Source: Setophaga petechia (lineage: Eukaryota; Chordata; Aves; Passeriformes; Parulidae). From it: 64,000 bases of DNA. The DNA is taken from the NCBI GenBank assembly GCA_024362935.1, contig JANCRA010000010.1, positions 5,572,501 to 5,636,500 on the forward strand. The letters are read 5' to 3'. The notes under the pieces were generated by a model. The model had not been told where the DNA came from. It did no database searches and saw only the letters and a program-made list of their open reading frames with translations. Below are positions 35,601 through 47,600 of the stretch, piece after piece. Numbering within the stretch: the first letter of the stretch is position 1; each line of letters starts with the position of its first letter. The position numbers and the translations under genes are program-made.

Positions 35601-38600
35601 CAGATATCTTTAATTACTAACGTTGAAAGAGGAAACAAGCAAAACTTATGACAATGTGCCATCCAAAACAATAACAAAACCAGGTTCAGGCATTGCCACT
35701 GAAATCCAGACAAGGCCCCTTCCAGATCCATAAAGCCTCACACCACCATAAACCTCAACGTTCAGCCACATCTGGAAAACACTCCCACATAAAGGGCACT
35801 TTGCTGCTGATTTGATTTGTCCTCCCCAACAGCAAAGGAGATGCCACCAGAGTGGGGATTGCAGTCACCTGGGTTGGACAAGATGCCTGGTGACCCTTCC
35901 TCTCCCTCTGTCATTATGAGCCCAGGCCTGCTGAGCCTGTGGCTCTGTGTGCAGTGAGTTCTTCTTACAGTGTCTCAGCCATCTGGGCCTCCTGCTTTAA
36001 TTATTCATTAGTAAGTGGATCAGTGATGGAGTGATCTGATTATCACTTCTAATCCATTGAGAAACATGATTCTGTAATCTCTCAAGGCTAGTGTAGATAT
36101 TTATCTTTTAATCAGTTCCCAGCCAGGACTCCAACCAGTGCTCTGGAAAACCTGACTCAGGACAGTATTTGTTCATCAGCAAGTCATTTCTGATTTGGCA
36201 AAATGACCAAAATTACATATGGCAAAAGAAGAACACGTTGCTGGCTTAAAGATGTCAAAAGGAAACACAGCACTGTTCAAACAAACTTCACAGATGCACT
36301 TAGAGCAGCCAGCCCAAACTGCATTTCAGTAAGACTATGAGATGATTAAAGGAAATAAAAAAACAAAACCATCACCAAGCAAACAAAAACCCACCCCAAA
36401 ACCAAACATCAAAAAAAAACCCTTCAAACACTTCTTTCTTATTTTGAGGCAATTTCCAGCTAGCTACATCCCTTTGTGCATTTCAACACCAGTCCCACAG
36501 CACCAAGGTTAATCCATCAGATGTCACAGGTGCCAACAGCTTCAGAACTATCACCACCAAAAATATTGGCCCACATTTTTCATGCTATTGCATTTCTGAT
36601 TCACTTGGCTGATTCTTTACTTGGAAATATTGTGGGTGGTTGTTGCCATGAGGTTTTTTGTCAGTTATCTTAAAATGCCTTCCATTTTTTTATATTTACA
36701 GATTGAACATGAAATATGTGCCATACTTATCTGCATGCACAAGAATGACCCAAATTCCAAAGGGATGGATCTCTGAAGAGGCTGCCACTACTCCTCAGCA
36801 CTTTGAGAATCAGCTCAACTATTCCCTGATGCTCCCTGCATTTCCCTCTCCACAGAGGCACCTGGCACCACTTCCATCAGGGCACTGGCACCAGCAGAGT
36901 ATTCTCTGGGATAACAGCCCCAGAGAGATAAAAAGATGAAAAAAGCAGGCTGCAAGCAGAAGGGGGAAAAAAGAAACAGTGCATGGATGTAGGCAAATGT
37001 AACACATTCAACATTAAAAGGCTTTATATCTTTTGATGTAAGATAAGTTAGAAAAATAATGAATTCAAAGGAAGAATTCTCTACAATTTTTTTTAATCCC
37101 TGCATATGTTCAGTCCCCATTTAGTGACAAAAGACTAAAAATAACCCACCCATCAGAACATCACACACTACAGCTCTCCCTCTCAAATAAGGAATTTAAG
37201 GACAACTCTCACACGAGGGCAGAGCAGCTTGATGGCAGATAACAATGTTCTCAGTGGCTCCAGGCCCGTGCTAGGCTACAACAACAACCCTTCCCAATTG
37301 TTATGGAAAACTGAAAACAAACATTAGCAACAAGGATACCAAAACTTGTGTCTCTAAAACACTTCCACAAGCGCTGGGGATGATGTAACCAGAGGTGTTG
37401 GGCAGCTCCATCCCCAGCCACAGCGTTTGGAGTTGCAGCCCCACCAGGAAAGGCCAACATCATCCTTCCTTAGCACCCAACAGCAAACAATGGTTTGGGT
37501 GAGAGCAGAACCACGTTAAGGACTGCCAGCAAGGAGAGAAGGAGCTGGGAAAATGCTCAAAATCGGTGGCACCACAGACCAGCACACAGCTCTTGTCCTC
37601 GTGTGGCCTGGGCTTGGTCCCCTAAAGCTCACCTGTAAGAACTTTTATTCTCCAGAGCAGTTACTACAGCTATTATATTAATCTTACTCAATAAAATCCA
37701 AAAAATAAAGTAATCCTTAGTAGCTTGGCTAAAATATGACTGGAATCAGTCCAGGTACTTTGGATTAGGCAGTAGAATTATGAAACCAGGATAAAAGCTT
37801 ACATTTGTTTCTTTACAGCTTGGTGTTTGATAATGACCTTATTCTATGACCTCACTGTCACAGAATGCAGGCCTCCTGAACTGGAGAGTTTTTAAAAGTT
37901 GAACACAACTGGGGCAAATTTATAATCCTGATATTCCCCTTCAGGGAACAACCTCGTTTGCATCATGGTTTTTTTCAGGTCTCTTGCTACATGAGTAACA
38001 AAAATCTAGATAAGAGTTGGTGGCAGTGAAAGAAATTGGAAAAATTAAAATTAGCTCAACTGCTGGTAAAATTGCTTAGATATACAGAAAGATGTGTATT
38101 TTCCCTCTGCTCACACAGGTTCACAATAAGTTTCTGTACAAAAACACAAAGAATTAGCCTGTCCAAACACAAAGCCTGGGAAACATCAGCTTCTCCTTCT
38201 CCAAATAAGCAGGTTCACGTCATTTGTTATTACTCTATTATTATTCTAAGCAGCACACATTAACTGCTTTTGTCTGGAGGCAAAGCACAACTCTGACATC
38301 TCCTTCCAAACTGGAAATGATTCTCATCTCCTCCCTTCCCAACTCGGGCTCACTTATGCAAGATCCACTGGTAGAGAACAAGACTCAGAAGTGACTTTTG
38401 AACTCCCAAAAGGAACTCCACCCCCTTCCCACACCCAGCATCTCCCTCACTCCACAACACCTCATAAATTCTGGCATCTAAAAACCCACCAGTGTTTGTG
38501 CAGGCACTATTTGCAATTTTACATGACAAAGTTCCCTACCTGCTGCTTAAAAAGGCACAAAATACAGAAACAGAGTAACTAAACACATCTTTCTTTTCAA

Positions 38601-41600
38601 GTTATTTATATTAAAGTTGCAAGTTTCCAATTATAAACACGGGGTGAAACACTCTCCAAGGCTGGTAACAAATCTTCTCTACAATTCTTACTCTGCTATT
38701 TTTTGCAACTAATTTCACACACCACCACCAGCCCCTGCCAAAGGAGATGAAGATACAAAGTCAAATGCTTTTGGAGAAAATAGTGTCTGTAAAGGCTCTG
38801 AATTTCTTTGTACCTGGTTACTTAATTCAACATTTTGCTGACCCTGAAGAGCTACCAAGAACTTACCAAACACAGCTCCAAGGATGCCAGACTGTGGTTA
38901 TTCAGTGCTCCCTAAGCATTGTGGGTTTACAACAACTACAGCAATGGCACCTACAGAGAGCACATTCTGATTTTCAGTCCAAGGGAGGGAGACAAACTGA
39001 ACACAGTGATATGCAAATATTGATTACTGACAGTTCCAAGGCTACTCAACATGAACTATGGAATTGTTTAGCTGATATTAAGCTATTCCTGCAGTAGCAC
39101 ACTGCAGCTGCATGCACTATTTCCCAACTAAAAAATTATTCTGACTTTTTTAATTCCACAACCCCTACCAATTCCAATTTCCCTATATCCCATAACCCCT
39201 TCAAATCCAATTCTAGTTTTAGGGACTTGAACAGAAAACAATGGTTTTCTATTCAGAAAATGCAATTTCTGGGAAGGAGAAAAATGGACAAAGAAGTGTT
39301 ATCTTCACATCTCAGAAAAGACAGTGACAGGGAGAGTTTGTCCTCCTGAGAAATGGTGGAACTCAGTGAAAACATGCCCACCATAGTGCCCAGGCACTTC
39401 AGCCAAAGCTCACCTTCATGGTACTCAGCACAAGGCATTTTAAAGTCTCCTCAGGCAGGGGCAGTGTGCTGTGCAATGTGAAGGGTTATGAGAGATGGAA
39501 ACAAACTAAGCACTTGAAAGTTTTGCAGCTTTTGAATGAAATACACTGGTGGGATCATACACAATTGTTTTCCAGCTCAGTTTTGTTCTACTTAAGGTGG
39601 ATAAGATCACACAAAACAAAGTGAGGAAAGCTACATTTCCTGCCACTATGGAGGAAGTTTAGCAATTGCTCACACATAGTGCAAAGAAGCATTCAGAAAT
39701 AGGAACAATACTCTTTTATTTAGCACAGGAGTCCTTGAAGAACAATGGTTTTATTTCTTAACATGAATAAAGGATTTCTGGCATGGCATCTGGCTTTACA
39801 CCATTCAATATGGCAAACCCTTATTTGAAAGCAAACCCCCCATGACACTTGTTTTCTTCAGCTCACAGCTTGCATCAGACTTCAGGTGCTCATTACAATT
39901 TTATTTTTTTTCTGCTTGGTTATGATCTTGATTCCCATGAGAGTCAAGCACTACCTCAGGTTTCACTTTATAGCTAAGCTTCCATAACCTTGCAATGCAC
40001 AGATGGTACCAATTCCCAGAGAATTTAATGATTGCACTCTGCAAGAGTGAGAAGGAAATGCCTGCCCTTCAGCCAAAGCAGCAGATCAGAGCACCTGAAA
40101 TGATATCAAGTGATACAGCACTGCCATGAGGTGGAAACACATACCAGAGAGAGAACAGGATGAATAAAGCCATTGATGCCTGACCCTCAGTGTGCAGTGG
40201 CACTGCCTGGGTGGCACAGCACATGGCCCTGATGTCCTTGCTGTGAAACAAGGAAAAAATGCTCCTTAACATTTAAAAGCACATCAAATACCTCATCCAT
40301 GTGTCAGACAGGTGAGCTGTGGTAATCAGAACATAAAAACACATCCTAAGCTGCCTCACTTTAAGCTGCTCTAAAGCCCCCTCTATCAGCAGCACACTCA
40401 CCCCAGCACTAAGCTGCCAAGTCATCTGATGGCATGCAGGGGAAAGCAGGCATTCCAGGAAATTATTAATGGGGAGGAAATACAGAGTCAAAACAGTAAG
40501 AGGGATTAGAATGAAGTTAAATAATTAAATGGACAGTTAGAACAAGTGAATAATCCTCAGCATCCAGAACAAGCCAACCAGAAGGCACTGAACCAAGCCT
40601 TGTGAGGAATCCAGTGACTGCTCTTTCCCAAAAACAGCAGGCCAGGGACACTTCAGGGAGGTCAGAACACCTCCTTGACACTTTATTCCATGTCACACAC
40701 AAATCCACTGAGGCAAAAGGAAGAGCCACTGAAAAGCTGGGAGGGAGGAAGAACCAAAAGAGTGAATAAAGCAGACTCAGACTGAGCACTCAGCCTCACC
40801 CAAAGCAGCCAACCCACGGCCACTGTCAGTGAGGGCAGACACAGAAAACTCCATCACTGCATTACAAACACTCCTTACAGACACAAAAGAAATAGTTTTG
40901 AGACAACAACTTGATCTCAACTGCAAAAGGAACACATTCAAGTTTGAGCCAGCACTGAACCTGAACAGAAAAAACCAGGATCATTTTTAATGAAGGCTAA
41001 TGACTTCCTGAGCTTAACTGCAAAACTGGGATGGGTTTTACATTTTCACTGGATATAGCCTTCAGCATTCTCAAAAGTCACACAAAAAAAAAGAAAAAAA
41101 CAGACCCAAAGTAGAGTTTGAATTTCCAAAGAAGGTCACCAAAAGACAAGTCTGCTCCAACACTTATTATTAGCAAAAGAGAGCACCTCTGAAATAAATA
41201 AGTATTCTGCAGGGAGGAGAGAGGTGCTGCTGCTTCAGGTAAATGATCACTGTCACAGGGGATTGGTGTTAGAGCACAGAGCTTCTGCCTCCCATCTCCA
41301 TCCACACCCAGCTGTGCTTCCCCATCTGCATCTACAAACCTTAAGGCACTCACATAAGAAGTTTGAATTGCTGCCTTTCTGCTCCCTCTCCTCTCCACAC
41401 GCAGCCCTGCTGCCCAGTGCCACCTTCCCTTTCCCTCCATGGCAGGCACTGAACCACTCTGCATCCAGAGCATCCTTGCAGTGCACAAACCTGGGAAACA
41501 CAAGGAAACTTTACATCTCACCACTGGTACAACACTGAACTGAAATCCTGATACAGAATTAAAATTCCTTGATGCTGACTCAATCTAATAACTTGGGGGA

Positions 41601-44600
41601 AGTGTGTGTCAGTAAAAAGCTTCACAGCTAATTCACAGAACTGGAAGTACTTTCAACTTTTAATTCTTTGTTTGCAGTTGAACCTTTGTAGATTGTACTC
41701 AAGTGGAGTTAGGTCAATTAGTTATGGCATCAACAGTCACACTGTACCTGTTTAGCCAAAGAATTAAACACACACAAATACAAAACTGTCTTTTTTTCAT
41801 CCACTGGCCATAGATGTGTATGTAAATATCAATTAGCCAAGGTCAATGCAAGGAATCCTATTTAATACAGGTGTCACAAAGGTTCCCAAATTCCAGCTCA
41901 AACTGGTGATTGCCCTCTGTTCAGAAAAACTTCATTGTTGTTCCCAGCAAGACAGGCATCTCTTCCTTTCTCTTCACTGATGACACACCCTGATTACACA
42001 CTTGGCTTTTTCAACTGGTTTTCATGGCTGCTTCAGTCAGCTTGGGCAGAAGCTCCTCTGCTTGTTTGCAATAAGTAAATAAAATGCCAAAAAATCAAAA
42101 GCAATGACAACTAAGAAAAAAGCTCTATTACCTTTAGCCATCAAGCTGTCTTCCTGTCCTTTTGTCTAAGGAGGCAAAAGATGTGCAGGTGTGGGGGTTT
42201 TGTTAAACACTGTTTTGTTAGACACTGCTGAGATGTGCACACACCCAAAACAAAAAACAAAGCTGGAGAGTCCAGGTCAAAGAAATGCCCTATGAAATTA
42301 AAAAAATAAAAAACAAAACCCAAACATCAAACAGAAGAGACAGAAAATTCTACAGAATCAAATACAGAGCTCCTCCCTGCATTACATGATTGCCAAATCC
42401 ATCAGAAGCAGGAATCACCACAGGTTTGGAATATAAACACCAGAATCTCATCAAGGAGACAAAAATGTTTAAGTTCAAGTCTTACCATAACTGTGCCTTT
42501 CCCAATTAGTCAAATTAAATTCAATAAATACAAGTTGCATTTTGCTTTTTCTGGTAATATCTTTCTGTAAAGGAACCAAAAGAGCAGAATGTGGCCAAAT
42601 TTAATCAGAACAATATCCAGAGAAATACCATTATTAATAAACTATTGTATTTATATCCAGAGAAAAAGCAAAATTTCCATAATTGAAGATTCTTTAATAC
42701 AGAAATAATCAGCCTGTTCTATATTCTCATAAAATCAAGACATTTATAGATATTAATGAAAAGAAAAAACAATCAGAACACAACTGAATGGAAAACAGAA
42801 CACAACTGAAAAAAAAATTTGCTTTCTAGTCAGGGATCTGGAATTTTTCAGGAACAACTAGGAAGTTTGGGGGGGCATCAGTACTTACACAAACTTCAAT
42901 AACACAAAACAAATTCAGGCAGCTCCACACAGAAAAACAACAGAAGAAACAGGCCACACAAGTTTTGGGCCTTGTACAAAATGACATCATCAGAAAAAGC
43001 ACCTTAAGAAGATTTTCTCAAGGAGACAGCCAGTAATGATCAGCATCATCCCTTTCTGCCAAACAAGAGCAGAGGAAAGCTGCAGATAATTAAGTCATTC
43101 CAACCAGAAGCTTTCGACTCTTTCAGCAACACCCTTCTGTCTAAACAGACAATCCTGTGCTCTCTCCAAGTGAGTTTATTGCAACAGAACTGAACTTGTC
43201 ATTATTCTTATAAACAAAACAACCAACAGCCACAGGAAAACTCTTTCATAATGCAAAGGCACTACGAGGAGCAATTACCTACCCTGATTTGACACAAATC
43301 CCTTTCTCACAGAGTTATTGCAAAGTCCCAAACCAAATCCCTCTGTGCAGAAAGTGCCCTCCTGCAGCCATCACAGTGCAGGTGCCAGCAGCAGCAGCCA
43401 CAGAGAGCAGAGTGAGCTGCTGAAGCACCAGATCCCTTCTGTCCCTGCTCCTCTGCTCACTGCAGGCCCCTGTGAGGCCAGCACAGGGATTGGGAAGGAG
43501 CTTCTAAAGCAGCACTGGACATCCTGCATCTTTACCACAGGTCCTGAGGGGAAAATCAATATCACAAAGAGATGTATTATTTGTCTAATACAGGCACCAA
43601 TTTTGAGAATCTTCTGTGAGCTTCATTACCTGGCTTGACTCTCTCATCCAGACTCCTTAGTGGCTTCCCTTGCCTTCTCCATGTCCCCTCCTTCCCCTTC
43701 CTACTGTGAGCTCACAGATGCTCTGGAGATGGTTCATGCATTTCCTAATTAAGTCCTGTACCAAAACCCAAAGATATCTGCTGGACCTGCAAACATTCCA
43801 AGACACAAAGCAGATGAACACTAACAATCCAGGCATCTGAAGCCATAAACCACAACCTTTTGCAACAACATGACAAGGTTGTTCTAGACCATCTCACTGA
43901 ATAAAAACCAAGCTGGGGGAAAAAGCCTCCTATTTTCCACTTCCCCATTCTCACCCTGAAATACAAGTTTAATGTTCAAATGTATTTCAAAATTAGGCTT
44001 TTGGTTACCACAATATCCCAACACACAAGAAGTAAAATAGAGGCCAGGAGGAATGTACATACTTCGTGTCATAAAGCAGCTACTGCAGACTACCAGCACA
44101 TGTTTCAACAAACAGCAGAAGGAAATCCAAGTTATTTTTCCTAGAGCTGCTTACACTACTTTCCACAAACACCTACTGAAGCCTTTTGAAATGAAGTGTT
44201 AAGTGTCCCATAAGAACAAACAACCGACTGAAGTGCAGAACTCCAAAAGGATTTCCAGCTCTGATCTGTGCTGCAGAAAGACACAACAGCTAACCAGGAG
44301 ATAACAGCACTACAGCAGTTCCTCTGAGCCCTCTCTGCTGCTCGTGAGTAGGGAGGAGGAGGGAAGGCACTGCTTAGCTCTCTTTTTAATCAAATCTGAA
44401 GCCAAATCTGAAGCAGAAGAAGCGACTCTCCAGTAAAAGCTCTGTGAAAAAGAAACCTCCTTTCTAAACCACCTGGATGGCTGTGATGGTGCTTGGTTGA
44501 GGGTTTGTGGAGCTGTATCTGTACCTGTCTACCAGCACAGGTGTCTCACCAACACCTCAAGAGTTCCCAGCTGTATTTCACACTAGAATCATGAGGAAGG

Positions 44601-47600
44601 TAAGTTGTCTGATCATTCTAGCACTTCAGCAGACTGCAAGACTACACAAAGGCCTTTTGACCACAACTCAGTTTCAGTTTGAATTAATTCATTCACAGCT
44701 TCAATAAAAACCAAAAGGAAAAGCTTGAATACCAGAGGAATTTGTACCATAGTTCTATACATCTTCTGGAACTTTGGTCTCCAGAACTGAAACGTTAAAA
44801 ACTCATAAAAGCAGAAGTTTGAGTGCTCATCAAGCAAGCAAGCACAGAGCTCCAGTGCTAACAATGGGAACTGGAAATGCTCGGCAGGCATTCCATCTTC
44901 ACTCACCGGATCACTGACTAAATGCTGCCAAACTAATTAAAGTAACTCTATAAAGCTACCCCTGTAAGAAGAGATGTGTTGAACAGCCCATGCCGTGCCT
45001 CAGGATCCTTATCCTGTACTGGAGGGAAAAGGAACAGAGATGCACTTGCAGCAATTTCAGCACACTGAGACTCCTGTCACTGTTACATCCTGCAGGATTA
45101 ATAACCAGCCAGAGGAAAAAGCAGAGCAAGCAGTGACAGCACTTTCATGGAAACAACAGAGCCCGTTCCATAGGATGCCAGCACATCCCAGTGCCAGACA
45201 AAGCTGGAAGTGGCTGCGTGTCGCCTGTCTCCAGGGTTATCAGCTCCCTGCCAGCAGAGCTGTTTGCTGGGCATGTGACTTTTCCATGACCAACTTTTTA
45301 ATTTGGTACTGTACTGGATTAACAATGCGTTACATTCATGTCTTAAAGGGCAGCCTACAGGGAATGGAGCAACCCCAGGAACTGAGCAGAGCCTTAAACA
45401 CAGGAGAGCAGCCTGTGATGGCACGGGCCTCACAGCCCTGTCTGTCCATCCAAAGCCACCACAGCCTCACAGGCTGGCACAGGAGTGTCCAGCCCGGCTG
45501 CCCACACAGCCTGCAGTGCACAGCACCTTGCCCAGGGCTGTTACCAGCTCCAAGGCACCGTGCAGAGAGCAGCAGCTCAAACACAACACCCCAGACCTCG
45601 TTTCGGGACAGGCAGAGCAGCTCGTGCCCTCTTCTCCAAAAAGACAGGATTCACTTTTTTTGTTGAAGTTTAAAAAACAAAACTTGTCAAATTTTCCAAA
45701 AGCAAGGAAGAGAGGCTTAGATAGAGAGGGTAGGGAGCAGCTTTCTCTCCACATTTCAAAACACCACATCAGAACATGGAAACCACAGAGGTTCCAGTCT
45801 GGCCTCTCACCTGTATCTGAGCATCCACTCATGTCTCTCCCACCACCACCAAATCCCTGTCCCTTCCTCCTGCCCTGATACACAAAAAACATGAACTGGG
45901 AAGCTACAGAATGAAGTGAGAACAGTCAAAATGTCTTAGCTGTGCTGCCGATCCGTCCACACAAACCTGAGAATAACTTAACACCAGATCACAAGAACGA
46001 TGATTAATGGTGCAAGCATATCCTGTTCCTAAGAGACACAAAGTTACAATTAACATCTAAATAGTATTTATAGGCTTCAGGTTTACCAGACTTTGTCATC
46101 AGTAGACACAAAGATCCAAAATGTAAGCTTTGCTGTTTCAAAGTTGTCTATAAAGGAAAAATTGTATCTATTTCACTTTCACTCTAACTTTAAAAAGTTT
46201 TAGCATCTTGTTAAAAAGAGAACTGGCACGCTCAGCAGCTATTCTGAATCACTGGCTGACTTCCTCACTTTCCACATCTTTAAAGATAATCACAATTACA
46301 TCACTAATAATCCATTATTTACCCTGATTCCCGTCATCCAGTGACTGAGAAGTTTCTACAATGCCTTTTTCAAAGTTCAATGTGACAGGAAACAAAATCA
46401 TACATGTTCTTCTTCCACCAAAAATTGCTTTTAAATAGTATTTGATATAAAGAAAAAAGGCCAGAGCACAGAAGTGCCCCTTCTAAAGTTTGGAGAGCAC
46501 CACAAGATTTCTAGCATTTTCTCAGGCTTGGTATTTGTTAATATTTTACATCTAATTCATACTTATAACACAGAAAAGAGACATTAAAATAATCCAGTAT
46601 TTTCAGTCATTCATTTAGACATAATTTAAAAAAATTATTCTCCAGATTCAACTCTTATTATAAATCTTTTTCTACAAAAATCCTACATTTCAACATTCTG
46701 GTTTTGCTGAGTTTTGATCTATGAATCATCAAGAACATTCTACGGCAAATCCATACCAGCTTTTAAACTAAAATACAAATACATCTTTAAAGCACAAACA
46801 CGGCCACAGGCACTTTTTAGAAAAGGAATAAACTCCTTCAAGGGGCATGTATCCCATTGTATTAAGTAAATCATGCACATGTAAGGGGGGCACGAATACA
46901 CTGTCAGCATAAACTGACATAGAATCTGCTTGATTGGATTCAGCTTTGTTTAATTATTACTGCTTCAAGTGCTGAATCTATTTTACTGGTATTTTTAAAT
47001 AAAATACACCTCCATCCCTCTCCCACCCCATAAAAAAACCCAGACAAAAAGGGAAAAAAAATCAACAAAACGAAAAACCAGCCCAACAGGTACACGGGAG
47101 AATGGGGATGAAGTGACCGGCGGGGTCACACCACAGCAGCTCCGTGGCAAAGCCAAAAACCTCAATTAGAGCCGGGAGCCCGGCCCATCACTGCAGCGAG
47201 GGCTCAAACTCCTCACCGAGCCAGAGTCGGTGACAAAGGGAAAAACACGCCTTCAGCAGCTCGCTTTCTCCTGTCACATCACCCACACCCGGGAATGAAG
47301 ATGGAAAAGGCGAATTTTTAGCACTTTTCCCCACAGCTCCCATCTCCAGGCGGCAGCTGCCCGGCTATCGGGCGCTCTCCCTCCCATCCTTGCTGGCCGT
47401 GACGGAGGACCCGGGGAAACGCCCGCTCATCCTCCCCACGGGACGGGCCCGATCTCCCCGGGACAGAAAACTCCTCCGGGAAAGAAAGCAGCGAGGGCGG
47501 GCGCCGGGGCCGAGCGGCCGCTCGCGCCGGGCCGCCCCCCTCACGCGGGCCTGCCTCGGGGCTCCCCCGTACCTGGCAGTGTGAGACGACGAGGCTCTGG

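Noticed and set aside
44995..45878. Overlapping long open frames (up to 223 codons) on both strands in IPPK intron 1
   Set aside because: They are open in several frames at once, rich in Ser/Gln/Pro/His as expected from the base composition, have no recognisable motif, and lie wholly inside an intron.
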